Shown one piece after another: positions 18,083 to 29,579 of a stretch of 64,000 bases of DNA. Within the stretch, counting starts at the first letter, position 1. The number at the start of each line of letters is the position of its first letter. Source of the DNA: JAXLYE01 sp046351595 (GTDB taxonomy: Bacteria > Myxococcota_A > Polyangia > Palsa-1104 > JAEUJZ01); the NCBI GenBank assembly GCA_046351595.1, contig JAXLYE010000002.1, positions 744,001 to 808,000 on the forward strand, given 5' to 3'. The position numbers and the translations under genes are program-made. Under the pieces are notes generated by a model. That model had not been told where the DNA came from and made no database searches. It saw only the letters and a program-made list of their open reading frames with translations.

Positions 18083-18088
18083 AGAGTA
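18083..18088 (-). promoter_or_regulatory. TACTCT -10-like box 7 nt before the ATG
   Basis: TACTCT on the minus strand lies 7 nt upstream of the ATG at 18075, which would put the transcription start at the start codon. It fits the TAnnnT pattern seen at five other SD-less genes in this window. Confidence 0.4.
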
Positions 18089-18131
18089 AGGCCGGGCAGC
18101 GGGCGATGGCAATCGCACAGCGCGGTCGCGA

Positions 18132-18137
18132 TATAGT
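18132..18137 (+). promoter_or_regulatory. candidate -10 box (TATAGT) for the aminotransferase gene
   Basis: TATAGT lies 59 nt before the ATG at 18197 in a GC-rich gap. A weak TGGCAA is upstream at 18107-18112, with a spacing of 19 nt that is longer than ideal. Confidence 0.35.
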
Positions 18138-18196
18138 CGCCCCGACGCCGGCCAGACCCGGCAAGCGGCGCAGGCAGAAGAGCGAAAGAGGAGACG

Positions 18197-19459
18197 ATGG
18201 ACCGGACGGACGCGCACGGCGCACGCAGCAAGGAGCCGAACGATCGGAAGGACCCGGGCCCAGCCAAGGCCCCGGCCGGCGGCGCCCGCATCGCGCTCGG
18301 CCGACCCAGCATCACCGACGACGAGGTGGCCGCCGCGGCGCGCGTGCTGCGCTCGGGCTGGCTGGTGCACGGGCCCGAGTGCCGCGCCTTCGAAGAGGAG
18401 CTCGCCGCCGCCTGCGGCCGCCGCTACGCCGCGGTCGTGAGCTCTGGCACGGCCGCGCTGCACCTGGCGCTGTGGGCCTTTGCCACCGAGGGCGGCGCCG
18501 GTGAGCGAGGCGACGGCGAGCGAGGCGGCGGCGAGGGCCTGGAGCTCCTGGTGCCGGCGTTCACGTTCCCCGCGACCGCCAACGTCTCGCGCTTCCTCGA
18601 CCGGCCGGCGCAGGTGCGGCTGTGCGACGTCGACGCCGACACCTTCTGCGTGCGCGACGAGACGCTGGCGGCGTGGCTGGCGGCGCGGCGCGGGCCGGCG
18701 CTGGTCGTGCACCAGTTCGGCCACCCCGCGGGCGGCGCCGAGCTCGGGTCTGGCCCCGACGGCGCCGCGGCCGAGCGCCTGATCCTCTCGGACGCCGCGT
18801 GCGCGATCGGCACGCGGGAGGCGATGCGCGGGCGCGCGGTCTGCCTCTCGTTCCACCCGCGCAAGGTCCTGACCACCGGCGAGGGCGGCGCGGTGCTGAG
18901 CGACGACGAGGGGCTGATCGAGGAGGTGCGGGCGCGGCGCGCGCACGGCCTGGTCTTTTCAGCGGGCGCCGAGGTCGCGGCCCTGCCGGCGGCGGGCCTC
19001 AACTACCGCCTGCCCGAGGTCTCGGCCGCGATCGGTCGCATCCAGCTCCGCCGCCTGCCGTCGCTGCGCGCCCGCCACCGCGCCCTCGCCGAGCGCTACC
19101 GCGAGCAGCTCGTGGCGGCCGGGCTGCGCGTGCAGGCCGACGCCCCGGGCCGCACCTGGCAGGCGCTGACGCTCGAGCTGCCCGCGGGCACGGATCGACC
19201 GGCGCTGCGCCGGGCCCTGTCCGAGCGCGGCATCGAGACGCAGATCGCCTCGTACGCGCTGCACCGCCTGGCCGCGTGGCGCGACGCATCGGTCTTCACG
19301 CCCGCCGGCCTCCTGACGAGCGGGCCCGGCGGTCCGGCCGCGCTGCCCGTGGCCGATCGCCTGCACGACCGCGGCCTGGCGCTGCCGCTGCACGCCGAGC
19401 TCACCGACGCCGAGGTCGACACGGTTACGTCGACGCTGCGGGCGCTGCTCGGGCGTTAG
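18197..19459 (+). CDS. DegT/DnrJ/EryC1/StrS-family aminotransferase
   Basis: A PLP-dependent sugar aminotransferase of fold type I, 420 aa, with an N-terminal extension of about 30 residues rich in Lys, Ala and Gly. Motifs are GRPSITDDEVAAAARVLRSG (N-terminal helix), VVSSGTAALHLAL (phosphate binding), LVPAFTFPATANVSRFL, and the PLP lysine in SFHPRKVLTTGEGG, followed by GLNYRLPEVSAAIG. An insert near residues 96-115 (GGAGERGDGERGGGEG) is low-complexity. GAGGAG lies 6 nt before the ATG. Family members act in the synthesis of aminated nucleotide sugars; the substrate here is not set by neighbours. Confidence 0.9.
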   Translation: MDRTDAHGARSKEPNDRKDPGPAKAPAGGARIALGRPSITDDEVAAAARVLRSGWLVHGPECRAFEEELAAACGRRYAAVVSSGTAALHLALWAFATEGGAGERGDGERGGGEGLELLVPAFTFPATANVSRFLDRPAQVRLCDVDADTFCVRDETLAAWLAARRGPALVVHQFGHPAGGAELGSGPDGAAAERLILSDAACAIGTREAMRGRAVCLSFHPRKVLTTGEGGAVLSDDEGLIEEVRARRAHGLVFSAGAEVAALPAAGLNYRLPEVSAAIGRIQLRRLPSLRARHRALAERYREQLVAAGLRVQADAPGRTWQALTLELPAGTDRPALRRALSERGIETQIASYALHRLAAWRDASVFTPAGLLTSGPGGPAALPVADRLHDRGLALPLHAELTDAEVDTVTSTLRALLGR

Positions 19460-19673
19460 CGGGGTTGACCGATCGGTAATGAGCCGCAACGGGCCGGCGG
19501 CCGGCCGATCGGCGACCGGTCCGCTGCCGGCTTCCGATCGCTCGGGCGCGCAGGCTGCAAGCGGCCGGTCGCGCAAGCTGGCGCAGACAGGGCGCTCTTC
19601 GCGTCCCGCGCAGCGCTCAGATCCGCGGGCCGGGCAGGGCGTTGATGCGGGGCAAGAGAGACGGAGAACGACG

Positions 19674-20609
<936 letters not shown>

Positions 20610-20615
20610 CCGGAG

Positions 20616-20656
20616 CGTGACACGCTGTAACGAACGGCGTGTCACGTTGTAACGAA
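20616..20656. repeat. inverted repeat overlapping a direct repeat between convergent genes
   Basis: CGTGACACG (20616-20624) and CGTGTCACG (20638-20646) form a perfect 9-bp stem with a 13-nt loop. CACGCTGTAACGAA (20621-20634) recurs as CACGTTGTAACGAA (20643-20656), a 22-bp offset. It lies between the convergent genes at 20609 and 20715; it may be a terminator or a regulator site. Confidence 0.6.
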
Positions 20657-20714
20657 GCGCGGCCCACGCGGCCCGGCCCGGCCCGGTCCCGCGGCGTCCG
20701 CGGAGTCCGCGGAC

Positions 20715-22292
20715 TCAGGGCGCCGGGAACGTGTTCTTCAGGCACTCCCCCGACAGGCCGGCCGGGATGACCAGCTTGTCGTTGGGGTAGCTGCCGTACG
20801 GCGCCGACGAGCCGGGCTGCGTCGCTCCCGGCAAAAGCCCGCCCGGCACCAGCGCCGGCCTGTCCGGCGAGGTCGGCACCTCGCGATCGCTCTTCTCGAC
20901 CACACCCTCGACGTACCAGCACATGTTCGCGAGCTCGCGCGGGTCGACCAGCTCGCCGGCCTGCACCTGCTGCTGCGCCGCCGCGTCGGGGATGCCGTCG
21001 CCGTCCTTGTCGCGCTGGCCGTTGATCTTGTAGGGCCCCATGAAGATGCGCCGTCGCACCGGTGGGTCCTTGATCCGCAAAAGGTCCTGGATGATGGCCT
21101 TGGTGGCGATGCTGTCGCCGGGGCCGATCGGGTTGATCGACACGCCCGTCGGGCTGTCCTCGCCCAGCGTCAGGTCGTAGTCGAGCGAGAGGCGCGGGTT
21201 GAAGGTGCCGCGGTGCACGCCCTCGAACAGGTCGCGGTACAGCGGCTTCCAGTTCTCGTAGATCGAGCCGATGCAGCTCGCGATCGGCTGGCTGGCGCTA
21301 TCGAGATATCCCTTCTGGTTGTCGTTGGCAAACGACCACGTGCCTTTGGGGATATAGCCTTCTTTGATGAACTTCTCGATCAGCCGCACCGAGCGCTGGG
21401 TGTTGCCCAGGTGCGCGATGACCTCGCAGCCCGAGTCCACGAGCAGCGCCGCCAGGTACTCCTCGCGGAAGTAGCTGTGCTCGACTCCCTTTGCGTCTTT
21501 GTATTTGTAGGTAGCGTTCTGGTTGGTATCGAACCAGAAGCCCATGTGGCGGACCTCGACGACGAGGTTCGGCTTGACGCTGCGCGCCCCGAGCGTGAAG
21601 GCGTTGACGTCGGCCACGGTCTCGGGGTTGATGAAGGCGCTGATCACGCCGAGGCGGCTCTTGGCGATGCCCGCCGCGACCTTGCCGGCGACGTACCAGG
21701 CCGAGACGCGGTGCGCCCAGTAGGTCGTAAAGTTGTCGTTCCCGGTCATATAGACGCCGTCGTCTACGCAGACAAAGTTCTTGTCCGGTAGCTGCGTCGC
21801 CGCCTGCTTGAAGTCATTTAAGTAATCGACCGTATTGCCGATGACGACCCGGTTCTTCTGCGCAATCTGCAGGATGTCCGGCAGCACGTTGCCCGGGATC
21901 AGCCCGAAGCGCTTGTCGAGCTTGACGTAGCCCAGCTCCGCCGCCGCCTGGTCGAGGCCGACGACGTGCGCGTAGGTCCAGCCCTCCAGCTCGGTGACGT
22001 CGCCGGTCAGGGCCACACCGACGGCGAGCGGCACCTGGCAGAGCGCCTGCGCGCAGATCGTGCCGGACGGGCAGTCGCCGTTGGAGGTGCAGCTCGTGGC
22101 GCACAGGCCGCTGCCGCTCTGGGGGTCGTTGTTGGGGAACGTGCAGCGGGCGGCGTTGCAGTCGCTGTCGACCTTGCACGAGGTGCCGATGCCGCCGCCC
22201 AGGCTGCCGGGCGCCACCAGCGAGCAGCCGGGCCCGGACAGCGCGAGCGCCAGGGACAAGAGCGAAACGAGGCGGGCAGGGCGGGGGCGCAT
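20715..22292 (-). CDS. BMP-family substrate-binding lipoprotein
   Basis: A 525-aa protein with a lipobox (LSGPGC, Cys about residue 23) and a Cys-rich stretch (CKVDSDCNAARC ... CTSNGDCPSGTIC) of the kind seen in secreted myxobacterial proteins. A periplasmic binding domain of the BMP/PnrA (Med) type follows: VALTGDVTELEGWTYAHVVG, NFVCVDDGVYM, VSAWYVAGKVAAGIAK, VGVI-like VISAFINPETV, and a conserved YRDLFEGV region. Such proteins usually feed nucleoside ABC importers, but no permease or ATPase is adjacent. The ATG at 22292 overlaps the stop of the upstream TPR gene (TGATG), so it is the last gene of a kinase operon. Codon use drops to about 47-53% GC in several 60-nt blocks. Confidence 0.82.
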   Translation of the reverse strand: MRPRPARLVSLLSLALALSGPGCSLVAPGSLGGGIGTSCKVDSDCNAARCTFPNNDPQSGSGLCATSCTSNGDCPSGTICAQALCQVPLAVGVALTGDVTELEGWTYAHVVGLDQAAAELGYVKLDKRFGLIPGNVLPDILQIAQKNRVVIGNTVDYLNDFKQAATQLPDKNFVCVDDGVYMTGNDNFTTYWAHRVSAWYVAGKVAAGIAKSRLGVISAFINPETVADVNAFTLGARSVKPNLVVEVRHMGFWFDTNQNATYKYKDAKGVEHSYFREEYLAALLVDSGCEVIAHLGNTQRSVRLIEKFIKEGYIPKGTWSFANDNQKGYLDSASQPIASCIGSIYENWKPLYRDLFEGVHRGTFNPRLSLDYDLTLGEDSPTGVSINPIGPGDSIATKAIIQDLLRIKDPPVRRRIFMGPYKINGQRDKDGDGIPDAAAQQQVQAGELVDPRELANMCWYVEGVVEKSDREVPTSPDRPALVPGGLLPGATQPGSSAPYGSYPNDKLVIPAGLSGECLKNTFPAP

Positions 22293-23405
22293 CACCGGGC
22301 TCCCTTCTCGGCCAGGGCGGCGTGCCCGGAGCCGCTCGAGCGCCGCGCGAAGGTCACGACCAGCGTCACCGTCAGCGACACCGCGGCGGCGGCGAGCGCT
22401 CCGTCGGTGATGGCGGCGGTAATGCGGGTGCGATCCTGGACCGACTGCAGCTCGGGCGGGGGTGTGGGGCCGCCGTACGGGGTGCTGCCGAGGACGCCCT
22501 GACCCTGCAGCGCCGCGGCGCCGGTGCCGATGCCGACGAGCGCCAGCGCCGCGGTCACGCCCAGGCCGATGCCCAGCCCGAGGCGGCGACCGGCCGGGAC
22601 CAGCGGCTCGGGACCCGACGGGGCGGGCGGGGGCGCCGGAGCCGCCGCAGCCGCGACCGGAGCCGGGGCCGGGGGCGCTGGTGCCGCGACCGGAGCCGAG
22701 CTCGGGCTGCTCTGGGCCGGCGTCGACGCGAGCCCGGAGGGACTCACGGCCGGCTCACCGGGGACGCCGGGCGCGGCGGCCGGGCTCGTCGCAGCCGGCG
22801 GCGTCGTGAGCGCCTGGGCGTCGGTCGCAGCCGGCGGCGCGGTCTCGACGCCCGCGGCCGGAGCCGCCGGTGCCGTCGGTGCCGCGGAGTCCGCCGTCGT
22901 GGTCGCCGGTGGGGCCGAAGGTGCCGTCGCCGCGCCGCTCGGGCTCGGGGCCGGCTGCGGGCTTGGGAGCGTGCCGCGCTGCGCGCTCGCGAGCTCCTGC
23001 TCGGCCTCGGCGATGTACTCGCGCGCCTTGGCCCGGGCCTCGGGCGCGGCCTCGCTCTCCCCGTCGAGGAACTGGCGGTAGGTGGTCAGCGCCTCGGCCG
23101 GCTTGCCCAGCTTGTGCAGCGTGCGGCCGATGTTGAGCAGCAGCCAGCGCGCCGGCTTGCGTCGGTACGCGGCCTGGTACGCGGCCAGCGCGGCGGCGAG
23201 GTCGCCGTCCTTGGACAGGGTGCGCGCGCGCTGGAAGTGGGCGCGGCACAGCGCGTCGCTCAGGCAGGGGTCGGTCGCGGCATCGGGAGCCGGCGGGCCC
23301 GCGCTCGGGGCGGGCTTGTCCTTGGCGTGGCCTTGCGGCACCGGCCCGGCGAGCGCGCCGAGCGCCAGGCAGGCCGCGGCGAGGCGGGCCGCGGCGAGGC
23401 GGCGC

Positions 23406-23431
<26 letters not shown>
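22292..23431 (-). CDS. TPR-like exported protein with C-terminal TM helices
   Basis: A 379-aa protein with a signal peptide (LAAACLALGALAGPVPQGHA). A short tetratricopeptide-like module follows (about residues 60-130: CRAHFQRARTLSKDGDLAAA, AYQAAYRRKPARWLLLNIG, TLHKLGKPAEALTTYRQFLD). A very long Ala/Pro/Thr/Ser linker (about residues 155-285) leads to two hydrophobic segments near the C-terminus (LGIGLGVTAALALVGIGTGA and AAVSLTVTLVVTFA). This architecture is common in myxobacterial kinase operons. Its start lies inside the 3' end of the kinase gene (26-nt overlap) and its stop overlaps the start of the binding-protein gene, so the three are translationally coupled. Confidence 0.78.
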
Positions 23432-25013
<1,582 letters not shown>

Positions 25014-25320
25014 GGGGGTCTTTGGGCCGAGCGTATCATCGCCGCGCCCCGTCGAGCAAGGTGGGTGTCAGGCGTTCACCGGGGATTCGGCGGGCGCGCC
25101 CTTTGCGCGTCGCTGCTTTCGCTTGCTGCTTCCGGCTGTTTGGGCTGGCGGCCGCAGGCGGGGCTCGGGCCGGGCTCGGGCCGGGCGTGGAACGGGCGTG
25201 GAACGGGCGCGGAATGCGGGGCATCGGCGGATTTCCCAATCAAATCGCCGGCCTACCCGGCCGCTTTTTGGCGCGCAGTCGCTGGTGAGACGGTGGGAGC
25301 CTCGTGTAACATGCGCCGCG
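25014..25320. other. divergent region between two kinase genes (307 bp)
   Basis: The gap between the minus-strand PEGA kinase and the plus-strand kinase. A TACGCT-like hexamer lies upstream of the minus start and TAACAT sits 8 nt before the plus start. A tandem GGGCTCGGGCC-type stretch lies near 25163-25185. No gene was seen. Confidence 0.5.
25307..25312 (+). promoter_or_regulatory. TAACAT -10-like box 8 nt before the ATG
   Basis: TAACAT is 8 nt upstream of the kinase ATG at 25321, with no Shine-Dalgarno in between. It would give a leaderless or nearly leaderless mRNA. Confidence 0.4.
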
Positions 25321-27249
25321 ATGCCGCTCGACCCGCAACAACCGATCGCTGTCGCGCGCGGGGTCGCGCGCGGCGCCGCGACTGGCTCGCCCGGCGTGTC
25401 GGGGACGCACGGCCAGCTGCCGCCGGGCACCGGCCCGAGCACGGCGCCTAGCCGCGGCGAGTTCCCGTCGCCGTTCGGTCGCTACCTGCTGCTCAAGCGC
25501 CTGTCGCGCGGCGGCATGGGCGAGATCTTTTTGGCCAAGGTCGGCGAGATCATCGGCTTCGAGAAGTTCGTCATCATCAAGAAGATCCTCCCGCAGCTCG
25601 CCGCCAACGACGACTTCATCGTGCGCTTCATCGACGAGGCGCAGATCGCCATCAAGCTGAGCCACGTCAACATCGCCCAGGTCGCCGAGGTCGGCCGCGT
25701 CGACGGCGAGTACTTCCTGGCGATCGAGTACATCGAGGGGCGCGACCTGCGCCGCCTGCTCCGTCGCTGCCGCGAGATCGGCTACCGCCTGCCCGTCGAC
25801 CTGTGCCTGTACATCGCGCGCGAGGTCGCCGCCGGCCTGGCCTACGCCCACCGCCGCACCGGGCCCAAGGGGCAGGCGCTGTCGCTGGTGCACTGCGACA
25901 TCTCGCCGCCCAACGTCATGGTCAGCTACGAGGGCGAGGTCAAGGTCATCGACTTCGGCATCGCCCGCTCGGCGCTGCGCACCGCCGACTCGAACCCCAA
26001 CATCGGCTTCGGCAAGTTCGGCTACATGGCGCCCGAGCAGCTGATCCGCGGCGGCCTGATCGACCGGCGCACGGACATCTACGCCGCCGGCGTCGTGCTC
26101 TACGAGCTGCTCACCGGCGAGCGCCTGTACACCTTCCCCGACGGCACCGACTACCGCCAGATGGCGCGCATCGTCTGCCAGGGCCAGTTCGTGCCGCCGT
26201 CGCAGAAGGAGCCGCGCGCCGGCCTCGACGGCGGTCACGACCTCCGCGGCGACACCCGGGGCGACTACCGCGGCGAGTACCGCATCGACCGCGAGATCGA
26301 CGCCGTCGTCTGCAAGGCGCTAGCAACGCGTCCCGACGACCGCTACCAGAACGCCGAGGAGTTCCGCGACGCGCTGCAGGCCAAGCTGTCGCAGCTCAAC
26401 CCGACCATCTCGGGCGACCGGCTGGCGTCGGTGGTCGACGACCTGTTCGCGGTCGAGCGGCAGCGCGAGAGCGAGGAGCTCATGCAGATGCGGGCCGTCG
26501 ACTCGACGGTGTACCGCGAGGAGCTGCAGGGCGCGGCCGGGCACACCGTGACCTTCGCGCGGGCGCCGGACCTTGGCGCCATCGGCCCGGGCTCGCGCGA
26601 GGAGGCGACCCAGGTCGGCGGGCTCGGCGACGACGCCAAGACCGTGCTCGGCCTGGACGCCCACGGCGACCTGCCGACGCCGACGGCGCTGACCGGGCTG
26701 CCGATCCGGCGGCGCGGCTGGCTGGTGCCGGTCGGGGTCGCGGGGCTCTTGCTCTTGCTCGTGGGCTCGGGCGGCGTCTACTACTTCCGCCACGCCCGGC
26801 TGGCGCCGCGGCCGCTCACCGAGGCCGAGCGCTCGCAGCTCGCCCAGCCCGAGCCCGGCCCGATGGTCCCGCCGCCGGCGCCGCCGGTGCCGCCGGTCGT
26901 CGAGGCGCTGCCGCAGCGCCCTGAGGCGCCGAGCGAGGCGCCGAGCGAGGACAAGGCGCCGCGCCGCCGCCCGATCCGCGCCCGGGCCGAGGTCGAGGCC
27001 GAGGTCGCAGAGAAGCGCCGCATCGAGGTCGACCGCAAGTTCAAGGAAGTCCGCGCCGAGTACGTCGGCTTCAAGCAGCAGTTCGGCGCGCGCCTGGAAG
27101 ACCGCTGGCAGGGCATCCTCAGCGACATCGCGCTCGGCCGCCGCGATCAGAGCGTGTCCGACGCGCTCGACGCGCTGCGCCGCGACATGCGCAAGGTCCG
27201 CAGCGAGCGCAAGCCCGAGCCGCCTGCCGCGCCCGCGCCCGGCGAGTGA
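25321..27249 (+). CDS. membrane Ser/Thr kinase, HCDIS subtype
   Basis: A 642-aa Hanks-type kinase. A Gly/Pro/Ala lead of about 55 residues precedes the kinase domain (GRYLLLKRLSRGGMGEIFLA). The catalytic loop is VHCDISPPNVMV (His191-Cys192-Asp193): Cys replaces the usual Arg, and Ser the usual Lys after the Asp. DFG is in VIDFGIARS, and APE is in GYMAPEQ. A region near residues 300-325 is Asp/Gly/Arg-rich (GGHDLRGDTRGDYRGEYR). One TM helix (LVPVGVAGLLLLLVGSGGVY, about residue 475) is followed by a Pro-rich linker and a charged coiled coil (about residues 555-615). The HxDxS form is familiar from other myxobacterial kinases. Confidence 0.9.
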   Translation: MPLDPQQPIAVARGVARGAATGSPGVSGTHGQLPPGTGPSTAPSRGEFPSPFGRYLLLKRLSRGGMGEIFLAKVGEIIGFEKFVIIKKILPQLAANDDFIVRFIDEAQIAIKLSHVNIAQVAEVGRVDGEYFLAIEYIEGRDLRRLLRRCREIGYRLPVDLCLYIAREVAAGLAYAHRRTGPKGQALSLVHCDISPPNVMVSYEGEVKVIDFGIARSALRTADSNPNIGFGKFGYMAPEQLIRGGLIDRRTDIYAAGVVLYELLTGERLYTFPDGTDYRQMARIVCQGQFVPPSQKEPRAGLDGGHDLRGDTRGDYRGEYRIDREIDAVVCKALATRPDDRYQNAEEFRDALQAKLSQLNPTISGDRLASVVDDLFAVERQRESEELMQMRAVDSTVYREELQGAAGHTVTFARAPDLGAIGPGSREEATQVGGLGDDAKTVLGLDAHGDLPTPTALTGLPIRRRGWLVPVGVAGLLLLLVGSGGVYYFRHARLAPRPLTEAERSQLAQPEPGPMVPPPAPPVPPVVEALPQRPEAPSEAPSEDKAPRRRPIRARAEVEAEVAEKRRIEVDRKFKEVRAEYVGFKQQFGARLEDRWQGILSDIALGRRDQSVSDALDALRRDMRKVRSERKPEPPAAPAPGE

Positions 27250-27385
27250 GGGGCGAGCCGACCGGCCGGGTGCCCGCCTGGCCGCGGCGCCTGCGGATGC
27301 GGCGCCCGATCCGACGCCAGCCCTGGCGATCGGGGTCCGCGACCGGTGTTCGTCGAGGGGCAGCGACGTAGCGGCGGAGATGCGG

Positions 27386-27391
27386 TAGGCT
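27386..27391 (+). promoter_or_regulatory. TAGGCT -10-like box 6 nt before the ATG
   Basis: TAGGCT is separated by 6 nt (GTCGCC) from the ATG at 27398 and no Shine-Dalgarno is present. The pattern matches a leaderless transcript. Confidence 0.45.
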
Positions 27392-27397
27392 GTCGCC

Positions 27398-27748
27398 ATG
27401 TCGCAGCTGCCCCGTCTCAACGAGCTCAAGGAAAAGGTCCACGGCTACCTCGCCACGTACCAGGCCGAGCACAAGCACCCGCTGTGCAAGCTGACCCACT
27501 ACGTCGGCATCCCGATGATCGTCGCGTCGCTGCCGGTGGGCCTGTTCAGCCCCGCGCTGGGCGTCGGAATGTTCACCGGGGGCTGGGCGTTGCAGTTTGT
27601 CGGTCACTACGTGTTCGAGAAGAACCAGCCCGCCTTCTTCGCCAACCCGCTGTACCTGCTCGTCGGCGTCGTCTGGGTGGTGCTGGAGCTGCTCGCGCTC
27701 GTCGGGGTGCCGCTGCCCGAAGGGCTGGCGCCGGCCGCGGCCGCCTAG
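27398..27748 (+). CDS. DUF962 (Mpo1-like) membrane protein
   Basis: A 116-aa small membrane protein of the DUF962/Mpo1-like family. Two TM helices can be seen (about residues 38-55 and 85-105). The family His motifs appear as YQAEHKHPLCKLTHYVGIP and LQFVGHYVFEKNQPAFF. Yeast Mpo1 is a fatty-acid alpha-dioxygenase and binds iron through such His residues; whether bacterial members share this activity is not settled. It precedes moaB by 29 bp in the same direction and may share its transcript. Confidence 0.85.
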   Translation: MSQLPRLNELKEKVHGYLATYQAEHKHPLCKLTHYVGIPMIVASLPVGLFSPALGVGMFTGGWALQFVGHYVFEKNQPAFFANPLYLLVGVVWVVLELLALVGVPLPEGLAPAAAA

Positions 27749-27777
27749 AATCCAACGCAGAAGAGCCGACTTTCCCC

Positions 27778-28407
27778 ATGTCCATGTCCAGCTCCACGCC
27801 CAGCTCGAACGACCGCGCGACGCCCGGCGAGCCCGCGAGCCAGCACAAGGCCCACGCCCCCCGGGTCGTGCGCGTCTTCGGCCTGACCGTCTCGGACACC
27901 CGCACCCCGGACAACGACGAGGGCGGCCGCCTGATCCGCGAGCGCATCGCCGCCGCCGGCCACACCCTGACCGGCCACGCCATCGTCAAGGACGACCCCG
28001 AGGCCGTGCGCGAGGTCATCCGCAGGCTCGCCGCCGAGCGCGGCGCCGACGTGCTGATCACCACTGGCGGCACCGGCATCTCGGGCCGCGACAACACCTA
28101 CGAGGCGGTCGCCGGCCTGCTCGACAAGCGCATCGACGGCTTCGGCGAGCTGTTCCGCATGCTCTCGTACCAGGACATCGGGTCGCCGGCGATGCTGTCG
28201 CGGGCCGTGGCCGGGCTGCACAAGGGCCTGGTCATCTTCACGCTGCCCGGCTCGCCGAGCGCGGTGCGGCTGGGCCTCGACAAGCTGATCGTGCCCGAGC
28301 TCGGCCACCTCAAGTTCGAGGTCGGGCGCGGGCACGGGCCAGGGCACGGGCACGGGCACGGGCACGGACCTGGGACGCCCAAATCCAGCGACGGAGCGAT
28401 GCCGTGA
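27778..28407 (+). CDS. moaB: molybdenum cofactor protein MoaB with His-rich tail
   Basis: MoaB/Mog-type molybdopterin adenylyltransferase family, 209 aa. The core (about residues 30-175) shows LTVSDTRTPDNDEGG, ITTGGTGISGRDNTYEA and TLPGSPSAVRLGLDKLIVPE, the molybdopterin-binding fold motifs. A Ser/Thr/Pro lead of about 28 residues precedes it. The C-terminus carries a tail of alternating Gly and His with His at 186, 190, 192, 194 and 196, a plausible metal-binding appendage that is unusual for MoaB. Its stop overlaps the GTG start of moaA (GTGA). Confidence 0.9.
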   Translation: MSMSSSTPSSNDRATPGEPASQHKAHAPRVVRVFGLTVSDTRTPDNDEGGRLIRERIAAAGHTLTGHAIVKDDPEAVREVIRRLAAERGADVLITTGGTGISGRDNTYEAVAGLLDKRIDGFGELFRMLSYQDIGSPAMLSRAVAGLHKGLVIFTLPGSPSAVRLGLDKLIVPELGHLKFEVGRGHGPGHGHGHGHGPGTPKSSDGAMP

Positions 28408-29579
28408 GCGAGCCCGGTCCGGGCAGCGGCCCCGTCGGCGAGGTGGCCGCGCGCCGCCCGCCGGTGCGGCTGCCCGTGCTCGGGCCGAGCGTGGTGCCGG
28501 GTCCGTCCCTGCCCGATGCCGCCAGCCTGCCGGCCGAGGCCGCGCCGCTCGCCGACGGACTGTCGCGCCGCATCGAGTACCTGCGCGTATCGCTGACCGA
28601 CCGCTGCAACTACCGCTGCACCTACTGCATGCCCGAAGAGGGCGTCGACCTCGTCGCCAAGCCCGAGATCCTGTCGTTCGAGGAGCTCGAGCAGATCGTC
28701 GCGGCGCTGCAGGCGGCCGGGGTGCGGCGCGTCCGCCTGACCGGCGGTGAGCCGACGGTGCGCAAGGACCTGCTCGAGCTGGTGGCGCGCCTGGGTCGCC
28801 TCGGCCTCGACGACCTGGCGCTGTCGACCAACGGCGAGCGCCTGGTCGAGCTGGCCGAGCCGCTGCGCCGCGCCGGCCTGCAGCGCCTCAACGTCTCGCT
28901 CGACAGCCTCGACCCCGAGCGCTTCCGGCGGGTGACCCGGCGCGGCCACCTCGACCGCGTGCTCGCCGGTCTGGAGGCCGCGCGCGCCGCCGGCTTCCGC
29001 CACACCAAGCTCAACGCCGTCGCCATGCGCGGCTTCAACGAGGACGAGATCGGCGCGCTGTGCCGCTACGCCTTCGACCGCGGCTTCGTGCCGCGCTTCA
29101 TCGAGCTCATGCCGATGGCCGAGGGCGCGCTGTTCTACCCCGGCACCTTCCTGCCCGTCGCCGAGATCCGCGCCGCGCTGCGCCGCGAGTTCGGCGAGCT
29201 GGTCGAGCCGGCCGAGCTCGGGGCAGCGACGTCCGCGGTGCCCGGCGTCGGGCCGGCGCGCCACGTCGGCGTGCGCTACGCCGGGGCCGTGCACCGCGTC
29301 GGCCTGATCGCGGCCGTGACCGAGCCGTTCTGCGACACGTGCAACCGCGTGCGCCTGTCTGCCACCGGCCAGCTGCACGCCTGCCTGGCCTATGACGACG
29401 CGATCGACCTGCGCGGCGTGTTGCGCGGCGGTCGGGCCAGCGGGCTTGGCGGCGCGGCGCTCTCCGCGGCGATCGTGCAGGTCGCGCGCGCCGGGCTGTC
29501 CGGCAAGCGGCCCGGCCATGTCTTCACACCCTCGGGCTGCGGCGGTCCGCAGAAGCACATGGTGTCGATCGGGGGCTGA
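28404..29579 (+). CDS. moaA: GTP 3',8-cyclase MoaA
   Basis: A radical SAM enzyme for the first step of molybdenum cofactor synthesis, 391 aa. The N-terminal 4Fe-4S site is CNYRCTYC; RLTGGEPTVRKD is the SAM-binding GGEP motif; the C-terminal cluster appears as CDTCNRVRL followed by a third Cys in HACLAYDD. The protein ends in the conserved Gly-Gly. An unusual Pro/Ala/Val-rich lead of about 50 residues precedes the radical SAM core (IEYLRVSLTDRCNYRC). The GTG start overlaps the moaB stop by 4 nt, so the two are translationally coupled. Confidence 0.94.
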   Translation: MSEPGPGSGPVGEVAARRPPVRLPVLGPSVVPGPSLPDAASLPAEAAPLADGLSRRIEYLRVSLTDRCNYRCTYCMPEEGVDLVAKPEILSFEELEQIVAALQAAGVRRVRLTGGEPTVRKDLLELVARLGRLGLDDLALSTNGERLVELAEPLRRAGLQRLNVSLDSLDPERFRRVTRRGHLDRVLAGLEAARAAGFRHTKLNAVAMRGFNEDEIGALCRYAFDRGFVPRFIELMPMAEGALFYPGTFLPVAEIRAALRREFGELVEPAELGAATSAVPGVGPARHVGVRYAGAVHRVGLIAAVTEPFCDTCNRVRLSATGQLHACLAYDDAIDLRGVLRGGRASGLGGAALSAAIVQVARAGLSGKRPGHVFTPSGCGGPQKHMVSIGG

